This document shows, piece by piece, positions 1 through 9,024 of a stretch of 20,122 bases of DNA (position 1 is the first letter of the stretch; the number at the start of each line of letters is the position of its first letter). The notes below the pieces were generated by a model. The model ran no database searches and was not told the DNA's origin. It was given only the letters and a program-made list of their open reading frames with translations. The position numbers and the translations under genes are program-made. The DNA is from Blepharisma japonicum. Taxonomy: Eukaryota > Ciliophora > Heterotrichea > Heterotrichida > Blepharismidae. Location: positions 1 to 20,122 of the forward strand of contig CATKHK010000194.1 of assembly GCA_949751835.1 (NCBI GenBank), read 5' to 3'.

Positions 1-96
1 GCCATTCGCAGTCTCGCCGTATAATTGCTTATACTTAGACATGCATGGCTTAATCTTTGAGACAAGCATATGACTACTGGCAGGATCAACCAGATT
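1..96 (-). rRNA. 18S (SSU) rRNA, 5' end only
   Basis: The reverse complement begins AATCTGGTTGATCCTGCCAG and continues through the universally conserved start of eukaryotic SSU rRNA (TAGTCATATGCTTGTCTC, then the AAGCCATGCATGTCTAAG segment and GGCGAGACTGCGAATGGC). Only the first ~96 nt lie in the window; transcription runs leftwards off the edge. The 5' boundary at 96 is set by alignment from memory to the usual AACCTGGTTGAT start, so it may be off by a base or two. The second C of the usual start is T here. The window edge inside the rRNA gene suggests the contig ends where a repeated rDNA unit collapsed in assembly. Confidence 0.97.
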
Positions 97-440
97 ACTA
101 TCAATGAAAACGTCAATTCTGACTAATCCACCTCACTCACTCTATCTAATTGAGACTTGCTATACGAGTATAGCAAGGTCAACTACAGAGCAGCCCTAAG
201 TTACTGCACTTTCTTTCAAAAGTGATACCCAGGCAATTGGCACAATAACCCTCAGGCAAGCAGCTGCATCCCTGATCGCGAAACAGCTGAAGGTCAAAAC
301 TTATTTATGGATTATAGAGGCCTCAGCAGTAAAGCCCTTGCAATAAAGGTTGTTCTGCAACAGAATATGGAAATTTTCGCAGTACGTTCCACACAAGGGT
401 ACTTGCACTATTACTCTATTTCCATTTTTCTTTTCGACCC
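97..440 (-). other. Probable 5' external transcribed spacer of the rDNA
   Basis: This stretch lies directly upstream of the 18S start on the same strand. It is clearly richer in G and C than the AT-rich DNA beyond about 500, as expected of a structured rRNA leader. It holds a perfect hairpin (156-177). No protein-coding signal was found. The far boundary is inferred from the TATA-like element at 431-454 and is uncertain. Confidence 0.5.
156..177 (-). repeat. Perfect 9-bp hairpin in the rRNA leader
   Basis: CTTGCTATA (156-164) and TATAGCAAG (169-177) are exact reverse complements around a four-base loop CGAG. The stem can extend by GAC/GTC with one bulged base. It lies about 60 bases upstream of the mature 18S 5' end, so it may be a pre-rRNA processing structure; that role is inference. 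Confidence 0.55.
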
Positions 441-454
441 CTCTTATATATACA
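431..454 (-). promoter_or_regulatory. Candidate RNA polymerase I core promoter
   Basis: On the minus strand this reads TGTATATATAAGAGGGGTCG. A TATATAA followed by a short purine/GGG run resembles protist Pol I start regions such as that of Acanthamoeba (recalled, not aligned). It sits at the change from GC-richer leader to AT-rich DNA, about 345 bases before the 18S start, which is a plausible leader length. No start site can be shown from sequence alone. Confidence 0.3.
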
Positions 455-531
455 AAAAAAAAATTTCCTTATTTTTTTGCTATGGAGCCATTTTGGAAAA
501 ATGACGAAGTCAAAATGGATTTAAATTAAAG

Positions 532-888
532 ATGGAGGAAGACGAAGGATTTTAAAAAGGATGTGCTGAGGATCCCATTAAAATTTTAAATTGGTCAGAA
601 TAGGATGAGATTCTCTAAAAGTCCAACAAATAATTAAATATAATAATTTATAATATTAGAATTTTAAATTTTATTCTGTATAAAAATATTTTAAGAAAAA
701 GTTATCAAATTAACAAAAGAATAATAAATGAGGTAGAAGGTTGATTTATTAGTGAAAATTGGTACGCAAAAGCAAATTTATGGTCATTTCTCAAAAGTTA
801 TTAAGGAATGCTGAATTATTTAAATTATTCAGGATATTTAGATGCAAATCCTCTTGCTTTTGAACAAGGAATTTTTAAAATTTCTTAA
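532..888 (+). pseudogene. Decayed N-terminal fragment resembling a DUSP-domain ubiquitin protease
   Basis: From the ATG at 532 one frame runs 118 codons. It reads like protein but is broken by six TAA/TAG codons and contains one TGA (Trp in this code). It starts MEEDEGF, then has WSE-x-DEIL, and from about 733 EGWFISENWYAKANLW followed later by SGYLDANPL. That order (EG-W-aromatic-I-S-x-x-W ... W, then x-G-x-hydrophobic-D-N-like) resembles the DUSP domain of ubiquitin-specific proteases. No catalytic USP domain follows; downstream is AT-rich with no reading frame. All six stops are one change from Gln codons. The DUSP match is by eye and could be wrong; that the stretch was once coding is more likely than the family name. 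Confidence 0.35.
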
Positions 889-1142
889 TCATTTCTTATA
901 TCAAATTGATAAACTAAAATCTAAACAATAAACTAAATTATTTAAATTTGTATTATAAGAAAGCGATATTAATTTTTCATTAATTTTAGATTTAAATTTT
1001 TAGCTGTTTATATACAAATTTTTCAAAGGATTAAGCTATAATATATCATAGATTTTAGATATTTTCCATTCTCAATTGTATAGACTTAATAATTAAAGTT
1101 ATTAGAGTAGAAATATATGAGAAGAATTCAAAAGAAATATTT
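889..1142. other. AT-rich spacer, nothing recognised
   Basis: This lies between the DUSP-like remnant and the 3' end of the kelch gene. It is dominated by A/T and has no supported gene on either strand. It should hold the 3' end of the minus-strand kelch transcript. Confidence 0.5.
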
Positions 1143-2648
1143 TTATTTCAAAGTTATATCTTCAGATACTCTTTCAAGTTGATTAGTATCACAATCGAGT
1201 TTCCATATCTCTTTATCATCATCATTAATAAAATATATCTCATTTTCTATACAAATCCCTTGACTTGAAGAAAATCATTTCTTTGGTGGGATCATGCAAA
1301 GCGGCTCCCAAGTTGCTAGACTTGAAAGACTATTCTTAAATAATAAAGTATTGCAAAGACAATAAACATATTTTTCACCTTTAAGCAGTAGCTTGCAATG
1401 GATATTACCAAACTCAGAGCTGAGCTTCTCTACTTTGTTTTCCTCAATATTATAAAGCAAAATGTTTTTCGACTTCTGTCCTCCTATTAGAATTCCTTGA
1501 CTAACAGCACAAGTCGTTGTCAGGCCAAGCTCTCCTATTCGAGCGCTCAAGTTTTCCCATTGATTAGTCGTCAAATTAAGCCTTTGAGCATAAGGATAAC
1601 TCCCACCAAGAGAGTAGACGTAGCCTTTATAGTAAATATTTGAATGATGGATAATTGCAGCACACGAAGTTAATTTTTGATGGTGCTCAAGGTCATCATA
1701 AGAAATTTTATATGTTTCGCCGCTGCAACCGTAATTTTCTCCACCTGAGTAAATAATTTCATTGCTATTTAGAACGCACCAGCTAGAGTTCTTTTTTCAA
1801 TTAATTGCAGCACATTTGTATTCATAAGAGCTATCGATGAGAGGAAAAGTGACTTTGAATACTCTATTGGAAGAGCCAAGGAAATAATAAAGAACTTTCG
1901 GAGTTATAAATTCTTTTGCAGGAATATATTTAAGCACTGGAAAAGCTCTTAAGTTCTCTAAAAACTGTTCTTTCTTTTCACTTAGAGTTGCTATCATATT
2001 TATATTGTTTAGTTCTCTTATTTCTTTATTCTCAGCACAAGCTTTGAGCAACTTTCCTCCAATTGTGTGCTCGCTTATCTTTGTATTCCCCAGCTCTTCT
2101 CTTGCCTCAAGCAGTATTTTTTTGAAAAAATCATGGGTCTCTTCTTTTTTCTGCATAATCAGCTTTTTTTGATTTTCAAATAGTTTGGTATTTTTTTCTA
2201 GTAGCCCATTGTTTACAAATCTTTCCAAAACTTCCCCTTCATCATTGAAATTTATTTCTTTCGCTTTAAAAGCTTCAGTAAGATTTCTAAGTTGTTGAGA
2301 TCTTTCTAATGACCTTATTGGACTTTTATCTTTTATCAGTAATGATTCTCATTCAGGGTCAAAAACATTTTCACCTTGCAAGACTAAGGCTTCTTTGCAA
2401 GTTTTGCATATTTTATGAATTGTTCTATACCTGAAAAGGATAAAAGTTCCATCATCATTATAGCATAAAGTGCAAACCAAGTTAAGTCTAATCAGGCTTG
2501 AGTTTTTTGAAACTTTTGGAGCAAGGTTGTAGAGCTTTGAATGAGATCAGTCATGCTCAGGAACACATAACTTGCATAAATCTTGGTTGCACTCTCTGCA
2601 GACATAGTAGCCTTCACTTCTACAATTAACACATGTGCGCTTCTGCAT
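1143..2648 (-). CDS. B-box zinc finger / kelch-like repeat protein (TGA=Trp)
   Basis: A 501-residue protein, ATG at 2648 and TAA at 1143-1145, open only when TGA is read as Trp. In-frame TGAs fall at 2547-2549, 2349-2351, 1797-1799 and 1275-1277; four other Trp codons are TGG. Residues 6-36 form a B-box-type zinc site (C6, C9, C17, C20, C25, C28, H32, H36), and C59/C62/C81/C84 a second CxxC pair. Residues about 100-250 are charged and likely coiled coil (KLFENQKKLIMQKKEE). From about 260 to the end come kelch-like blades with hydrophobic runs and Gly pairs (EIIYSGGENYG, YVYSLGG, GILIGGQKS), suggesting a beta-propeller. The family is probably a protein-binding scaffold or ubiquitin-ligase adaptor; partner unknown. 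It is the fullest of six related copies here. No intron is needed. Its start is the only ATG before the zinc site. Confidence 0.88.
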
Positions 2649-3475
2649 TAATTTAATAATTTTCTATTAAAATTCTAAGTATAAAACGGAGGAATCCTAA
2701 GATCACAAAGAAGAGCCTATGCCAGCATTGATAAAAAGCTCAGCCGAGATTATATGCCGAAATTTAAATCAATTCTTATAAGCTTAGTAAATTATCTTGC
2801 AACACCTGTTATGGCTATCAGAAAATAGAGCTTGCAACTTCTCTTGATTGTTTCCGAAAGAGGATTGGTCTAAAAACTTAAAGGGTATGTATGATGGTTC
2901 TGGTATGTGAAATCATAAGCTTCTTATATGTATTTCTATATTTATCTATTATCATTAAACTCTAAAGACCAATCTAAAAATTGCTATAAAAGATTTATTA
3001 TTTCAAGTTTTTCTTTGGTATAAACCCTACATTTCTCTATGGATTCTAATTATAATTTATCTATAGCAACTATAATTTGCTTTGGAGTGGCTATATCACA
3101 TTTTTGAATTTCAACTCACTTTGCATTCATCTATGCTACAATGATGATCTATGGAACAATTTACATTAATTAAAGTAAGAAATATTGATGGCCTATTATT
3201 ATATTATTTAAATTAGACAGAAATTGCCTTTTTATGTTTTTAGAAATTAATTAATTTTACAAGAATTTATTTATAAATGTAAAAATAAACTATAATTTTT
3301 TTATGTCCAACAATTATAATAATACATTAAAGTTATAAGCTTTGAAGGAATTTCGATAATATAAACTTTATATTTAAATTCTTATTTAAAATTATTTATT
3401 ATTAATAGCTTGAAATTATAATTTTAAATATAGATAGAATATTTCTACCGAGAAAAGATCTTAGACTTAATAAAG
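2649..3475. other. AT-rich intergenic region
   Basis: This contains the upstream region of the minus-strand kelch gene and the upstream region of the MORN remnant. Apart from a 44-codon hydrophobic frame at 3039-3173, no coding signal stands out and no RNA gene was recognised. Confidence 0.4.
3039..3173 (+). CDS. Possible 44-residue membrane peptide (weak)
   Basis: An ATG-to-TAA frame reading one TGA as Trp. It is mostly hydrophobic (SIATIICFGVAISHFW, then FAFIYATMMIYG), consistent with one or two membrane segments. AT-rich random sequence also gives hydrophobic frames, and there is no homology to support it. Listed only because nothing else explains the stretch. Confidence 0.12.
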
Positions 3476-4425
3476 ATGAAATCACATTCAAGAAATATAA
3501 AATCTGCAACAGCTCAGGACTCTACTCTTGAAATGATAGTTCTTGAGCCATTACTGACGTCCAATCTGCAAATCAAGAAATATAGTGTGGCTATATTGGA
3601 ATAAAGTGGAGATAGAGGCTATTAAGATAGTAAAGAATTATCAAATAAAGAAAAATAAAATCAAACTTAAAAACTCTAGGGTAAAGAACAATCTAAAAGT
3701 AAATAAAAGCAACAGAAAATTTTACCTGAATCTCTTACTACTGGCAGGTATAAGTAAATTTTATACAACTTATACTTAAGCAAAGGAGCAAAATATGAAG
3801 GTGAGTTAAATGAAAAGTAAGAAAACATGGAGAGCCTTTAAATTAGTTAAGATGCCCAAATATATTGGATTTTAAATGGAAGCTGTATTTTCTCAAATGG
3901 AAATACGTATCAAGGAGAGTTCCAAAAAGGGATGTGCATTTAAAAGTAATTTTTCATAACAATGGGAATGTATAAAGTCGATTTTAAAATATATTGCCTT
4001 GATGAAGAAGGAATTAAGTAAAAAGGATTTTTACTTTAAAGGAAAATACAAAATTGGGGCAATATGAATAAGGTACAATTAGTTTCAAGAATGAAGAATT
4101 TTATAAACAAGAATTACAAAGATAATATGAGAGAAAGATATGGAAATACATTCGTAATAAAGGAGAGTATATAAGGCAGGGTGAAAGGGCAATAAATTGC
4201 ATAAAAAAGGAGTTTTACATAGCTCGATGGAAAGAATATGAAGGAGACTGTGCAAATAACATAAAGCATGAGCAAAAAGATTTTTATTGTTCAAATAGAG
4301 CAAATTTAATTGGAGAATCATAATAAATAGCTGGAGATAGAGTGCTTATAAATGATAGAAAACAAGCAAAATTAAGAGTAAAGAAAGATAGGAAAGAGCA
4401 GAATGCATTACGGATGGGAACTTAA
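3476..4425 (+). pseudogene. Decayed MORN-repeat protein gene
   Basis: From ATG 3476 a single frame reads as protein to about 3942: MKSHSRNIKSATAQDST..., a Lys/Gln-rich stretch, LPESLTTGRYK, then MORN units GAKYEGELNEK (about 3785) and NGNTYQGEFQKG (about 3896). About eleven TAA/TAG codons interrupt it, many in Gln-rich context. Beyond 3942 the match jumps frames: GQYE-stop-GTISFKNEEFYK (about 4055) and KEYEGDCANNIKHEQKDFY (about 4231). MORN repeats usually mediate lipid or protein contacts in ciliate cortical proteins. Stops plus frame changes argue that this copy is dead. The exact ends are uncertain. Two open frames of about 65 and 78 codons inside it, one per strand, are accidental. Confidence 0.65.
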
Positions 4426-4450
4426 AATTGTTCGCCAATAACTACAGTGA

Positions 4451-4464
4451 ATAATTGCAATTAT
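4451..4464. repeat. 14-base perfect palindrome upstream of the carboxypeptidase
   Basis: ATAATTGCAATTAT is its own reverse complement. It lies about 105 bases before the carboxypeptidase ATG, where a dimeric transcription factor could bind. In AT-rich DNA a palindrome of this size can also arise by chance. Confidence 0.2.
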
Positions 4465-4569
4465 AGCATATATATTTAAGTTTAGGGACTGAAGGATTAA
4501 TATTATTTTAGGATGTTCTCAATCTTCCATAAATCCTTAATTTTTATCACTTTTCTATTTGTTGAAAAA

Positions 4570-5925
4570 ATGAGATTAATCTTAACTCTCACTTTCTTAG
4601 GCGCTGCTTATGCCGCAATTGCAGGAGACTTAGTAAAGACCATTCCACTCGCCCCAGTTATACCTAACTTCCAGATGTACTCCGGCTACCTTAGTATTCC
4701 AAATTCCCAAGGTCGACAAATCCACTATGTTTTTTTCACCAGTCAAAATAATCCCCAGAAAGACCCTGTGGTGCTTTGGCTTAACGGCGGTCCAGGCTGC
4801 TCTTCCTTAGAAGGCGCTTTTATGGAAAACGGCCCATTTTTCTTTGATGAAACCCAGATGAAGATGAAGGTAAACCCTTACTCCTGGAATTTAAACGCCT
4901 CAATGCTTTATTTCGAAGCCCCAGCAGGTGTTGGCTACTCCATCATGGGAAACATTGCAAATAATGCCACTAATGACAACCAGACCGCAGCTGACAACAT
5001 TGCTGCATTATCCAAGTGGTTTGAAGGATTCCCTGAGTATTATCCTAACAACTTTTTTGTCTCTGGAGAAAGTTATGCAGGCATTTATGTCCCAACACTG
5101 GTAAACAACATTTTATTATACAACCAAGCCAATCCTACCACAAAAATCAATATTCAAGGATTTTTAGTTGGGAATGGCTGCACCGATTGGACTGTTGATG
5201 CTGACATGGCTTGGCCTTACTTCTTATACTGGCACGGTCTTTTTGGTCAAGACGTATGGAATACTTGGACTAATAATAACTGTACAGCATTAGGAGACAC
5301 ATCTCCAGTCTGCTTAGCCTGCTTGGACACAATGTATGATTTATTCACTGATGTGAACTATTATGACATCTATAGGACTTGCACATATCCTAATTATGGA
5401 GCGTCATCTCATAGAGCAAAATTTTTGGGGGCGAGCAAGCTAGGAGGGATTGTAAACTGCGTCCCTGATATTGGGATGACCAAGTATTTGAATTTGCCTC
5501 AGGTAAGGACCGCGTTCCATATTAACCCAAATTTGGGAGCTTGGATGTCGTGTGTGGACTTGGACTACACTACTGATTACCAAAAAGGGTCAATTTACTT
5601 GTATCCGACTCTACTAAATCCAGCTAATGGACTTAGAGTAAGATTTTATAGTGGAGATACTGATTCATGCGTGCCAACTATTGGGACAAGGCAGTGGATA
5701 CAGAAATTGGTCAACCAAGGAGTGATTTCGGTGACTAATCAATGGAGAGAATGGATTTTGGACCATCAAGTAGGAGGAATGGTGATTAATTATGCATCTC
5801 AAGGAAGCACAAAAAATAATTTTACTTTTATGACTATTAGAGGAACTGGGCATATGTCAATTCAGTGGAAAAGACCAGAAGGGTATCATATGTTTCTTAC
5901 TTTTATCAATGGCCAAGATCCTTAA
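4570..5925 (+). CDS. Serine carboxypeptidase, peptidase family S10
   Basis: A 451-residue secreted or lysosomal protease that removes C-terminal residues from peptides. Start chosen at 4570 because MRLILTLTFLGAAYA is a clean signal peptide; an upstream in-frame ATG at 4513 would add 19 residues before it. S10 hallmarks are in order: NGGPGCSSLEGAFMENGPF (substrate and oxyanion region), GESYAG with nucleophile Ser168 (counting from 4570), SGDTDSCVP carrying the catalytic Asp, and RGTGHM with His428. The length is normal for the family. Several NxT/S sites suggest glycosylation, and many Cys suggest disulfides. All 13 Trp codons are TGG with no in-frame TGA, unlike the kelch genes. The gene ends at TAA and has no introns. 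It looks fully functional and is the best preserved gene in the left half. Confidence 0.96.
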   Translation: MRLILTLTFLGAAYAAIAGDLVKTIPLAPVIPNFQMYSGYLSIPNSQGRQIHYVFFTSQNNPQKDPVVLWLNGGPGCSSLEGAFMENGPFFFDETQMKMKVNPYSWNLNASMLYFEAPAGVGYSIMGNIANNATNDNQTAADNIAALSKWFEGFPEYYPNNFFVSGESYAGIYVPTLVNNILLYNQANPTTKINIQGFLVGNGCTDWTVDADMAWPYFLYWHGLFGQDVWNTWTNNNCTALGDTSPVCLACLDTMYDLFTDVNYYDIYRTCTYPNYGASSHRAKFLGASKLGGIVNCVPDIGMTKYLNLPQVRTAFHINPNLGAWMSCVDLDYTTDYQKGSIYLYPTLLNPANGLRVRFYSGDTDSCVPTIGTRQWIQKLVNQGVISVTNQWREWILDHQVGGMVINYASQGSTKNNFTFMTIRGTGHMSIQWKRPEGYHMFLTFINGQDP

Positions 5926-6046
5926 GCTAGTTTAATTATTTTTTAAGTAAAAGGATGATCTAAATACTAAAAGAAATTAATAACTAAATAAATTATAATT
6001 AAGTAAAATAAAAATAATATTAAAATTTATATAAATAAAATTTTTG
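5926..6046. other. AT-rich 3' flank of the carboxypeptidase gene
   Basis: Runs of A/T follow the TAA and probably include the transcript end. No defined poly(A) signal or terminator was identified. Confidence 0.4.
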
Positions 6047-6478
6047 ATGACGAGCGAACTGTTCTCACAGTTGGAGATGACTTATGCACTATTTTTCGGA
6101 TTGGGGTCTTCATTTTTCTACTGTAGCACTCAAGATAAGGCTAGTGTCTGATAGAGGTAGGACTATTTATCTGCCTAAGCTGCTTTGTGGTCTTCACAAA
6201 CAGCTAACGTTCTTAAATTTTCCGATGGACTAATCGGGACAAAAGAAATGTAGGCTCGATTAGATCTAAAGGGCAAAAATCTCCCCAGTTGATGAGTCTT
6301 AAGTAGGTTTGGGTAATTTTGGTGCTTGAGTTAGAAATGAATATTTCCCGCAAAATTAGGATTTTCCGAATCAAGATGAAAGCAACTCTACCTAGAAACT
6401 GGAAGTTCTAGCCCAGGATCAAGTAGCTCTGATGAAGTCCACCCCATAAACTAATGCTGTTGAGCTGATGATAATTTA
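6047..6478 (+). other. GC-richer island, possible gene remnant
   Basis: The base composition is close to that of the intact genes and very different from the spacer on both sides. In one plus frame from ATG 6047 the first 34 codons are open and protein-like (MTSELFSQLEMTYALFFG, then SSFFYCSTQDKASV). Later in the same frame come LKFSDGLIGTKE, LDLKGKNLP and GSSSPGSSSSDEVHP between TAA/TAG codons. The minus strand also has a moderately open stretch, so strand is uncertain. No family was recognised. A short stretch near 6342-6380 resembles one near 11192-11230 in the second island. Confidence 0.3.
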
Positions 6479-8149
6479 ATCACACACATGTTTAATTTAA
6501 TTCAATCTAATAATTAAGATTTTGTTTTAGCAGATTTCTATTCTTAAATTATAATTTACTAATTTTTTAGAATAAGCTATTATAAATGCTTCAATTTTGC
6601 ATTATGAGAAATTATTATAAATCATGCTAAAGAAAATTTATAAATATGCGAGGAGAGGAGCAGGATTGGTATGGCCCTATAAACTTGAAGATGGAAAGAA
6701 TCTCAAAGTTTTTAAAATTTAATTCTTCATTTTTATAAGGAAAGCATAGGTAAGGACTTCTAATTTATTATTAGATCAAAATTATTATTTTTATCTAGTT
6801 CAGATTTAAAAGCCATTATCAATTATTTAATAGTAAATAAAGATTATAAATTTAAAATACCCTAAGCATAATTTTTTCCTTAAATAAAATTTGTATGAAT
6901 TGGAAGTCTTGGTATACTACCTAAGACGTTTTATTGTTTTTAAATATTAAATACCTAAATTTTTTTATTAAATATCTGTTTTTAATTTATTGTTTCTATA
7001 CAAGTTAGAAGCCTATAGTTTCTGTAATTTGTTTTACAACAATTGGGATAGTTGGTGGATTTAGCTGGTGTATGAAATAGAAAAATTCATACGAAAAATA
7101 TGACAAAAGATTTTTTAAATGAGAATTAAATTTACATTTATTTTTCGGTTCATTTTTATAGGTGAATTAAAATCGCATGATTTTGCTAGGTTTAAGCTCT
7201 TAGTTATTACTCTAAATGGTAATTGGCAATTTCTTAATATAAGCTAGTCGTTGATGGTTTACATCATAGAAATAAGTATTCTTTACAAAATATAATTCAA
7301 GCTCAAAGATCTTAAAAAATTTTAAAATTTAATAAATTCAAAAATTTATTAAGAAAACCACCTTCTAATCTTAATTAATTATCTCTCTCGAAATAAATGC
7401 AGAAGTTCTTTTCTTATTAAACATATCTTTCATTTAAAAAACCATATTAATTGTAATTAAATACTTAAATTTGCAAATTCAAGTATTCTATATTAAAGAT
7501 AACAAGCTAGAAGGGCTTGAACTTAGAAAAAATATTCTAAGATTTGAAATAAGCATTCTGGATAATAAAAATAAATAAATATTATTAACTTGAAAATGTT
7601 AATATTTTTATTTCATGAGATAGATAGATAGACATGCAATAAATTTCAAATGCAATAAAGAATAAGTAATTTAATAAAAACTCACATTTATTGTAAGAAT
7701 GCTTGGTTTTCCATATTATATTTCACATAAATATTCTTTAAATGGTTACTTTCCTTGAAAAATCCTATTCAGTTCTCATAGACAAAGAATTTATAAAATC
7801 AAGTTAATCAATTAAATATCTAATCAGATATTAGCTAGTTTTTAAATCTAATGTAACTTTTTTTTTTCGTTTTAATCTTTGCATCAGTAGATAATATTTT
7901 TTTTGACTTATGTGTGAATTTCATTTTTAGTGTGGCCTAATAATGAGAAAATTGACTCTCCAGTGTGAGCACTTTTTCTCTTTACCTTTACTTATTGACT
8001 TCTTTTTAACTTCATGTTCATACCTATTCATTAACAAAACTTTTTTTTCTTTTTAAAATTGATCTTTTCTTATGTATCTTTTCTATGTTAACTTAGAAAT
8101 CATGGAATGAGTTATCTTATATGCTAATACAGTAAGGAACATATAAAAT
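6479..8149. other. Long AT-rich spacer
   Basis: No gene, tRNA or recognisable remnant was found in these 1.7 kb. Features noted are an AT hairpin (TTAATAAATT at 7329-7338 with its complement at 7343-7352), a short GATA run near 7619-7631, and poly-T tracts near 7860-7905 and 8040-8055. Long homopolymers and absence of open frames fit non-genic or germline-limited DNA. Confidence 0.5.
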
Positions 8150-8512
8150 CTGCATGAACTGTTATTTAATTAATTCACGGATATTGATTTCTGGATTTTA
8201 AGCAGAAGTTTTTACATTTACTCAATTGAAATTGAGTCTTTCTAAGTAATTCTTTATAAGCATACAGGGGAGGAAAGAAAGGTGCTGGCACACACAAAAG
8301 GAGTGTATTTAATTGAGTGTTATTTTAATGGGCTAATATACAAAAATGATGCAGGAAATAAATATTTTTAGGATTTATAAGTAAATGCAGCGATGAAATC
8401 AAATCTCTTGAAAATTTACAGAATATATTATAAAATTCAACAGACTTGGTGAAGAGATATTATTACAAGTTTTGACTTAGTAAGTAAACAATTATTATAA
8501 AAGAAATATTTT
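8150..8512 (+). pseudogene. Decayed 3' fragment of a kelch-like gene, inverted copy of the 9025-10041 gene
   Basis: The plus-strand DNA matches the coding strand of the minus-strand gene at 9025-10041 over its last ~110 codons. Shared stretches include AGCAGAAGT, TACTCAATTGAAA, SIE-x-ESF, GVYLIE and FDLVSK. The match continues past the stop codon into the 3' flank (TAAAAGAAATATTTTA in both). Damage: a 2-base loss near 8200, TAA where the parent has Ser, TAG where the parent has Trp (TGG), and another TAA. The N-terminal two thirds are absent. The two copies stand tail to tail, about 510 bases apart. Confidence 0.8.
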
Positions 8513-9024
8513 AAATAAAAGTATTTAAACTATACATTATTATAAAATCATATGCAAAATTTTAAATGCGACTGAGTAGGACAACTAATTTTCATTACTT
8601 TATATTTACGTATATTATATACAATAAATTATGACTTACTATAAAACATTAATATTTTATCTACTTAAATTGTGCATGCTATCTATATTAAACTCGCATT
8701 TTGTTTTATCGACACTAATCAAAATTATTTTTTTGGGAAATAATGAATTTTTGTATTTTTCATATTAGATTTTAGGTTTTGCGAGTTTTTACTTTTCAAA
8801 TAATTCATTCTATTAACTAATATATTGTATTTTGAATAATTTTTAAAAACGCAAAATAATTAATTTCAGAACCCAATTTGATGTTTTATATCCAAACTAG
8901 CTATAAGATACTATTTTAGACAAGTATAGTTACCACCCAGAAGAAATTGTAGCATTATTATAGTCAGCATAAGTTAGAAAGAATTTGAATTTAGTAGTAA
9001 AATTTTTATAATAAAATATTTCTT
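8513..9024. other. AT-rich spacer between the inverted copies
   Basis: No gene recognised. It is the loop between the two inverted kelch copies and must contain the 3' end of the transcript from the gene at 9025-10041. Confidence 0.45.

Noticed and set aside
307-504. 65-codon plus-strand open frame
   Set aside because: It overlaps the rRNA leader and candidate promoter, contains a poly-A tract read as KKK, and has no protein features.
3585-3779. 64-codon plus-strand open frame
   Set aside because: It is out of frame with the MORN reading, which explains the same bases better; Lys/Asn/Ile-rich as expected for AT-rich DNA.
4085-4321. 78-codon minus-strand open frame, hydrophobic
   Set aside because: It is antisense to the MORN remnant; its Leu/His/Ser-rich text is the complement of Glu/Lys codons.
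5665-5853. 62-codon minus-strand open frame
   Set aside because: Antisense shadow inside the intact carboxypeptidase gene.
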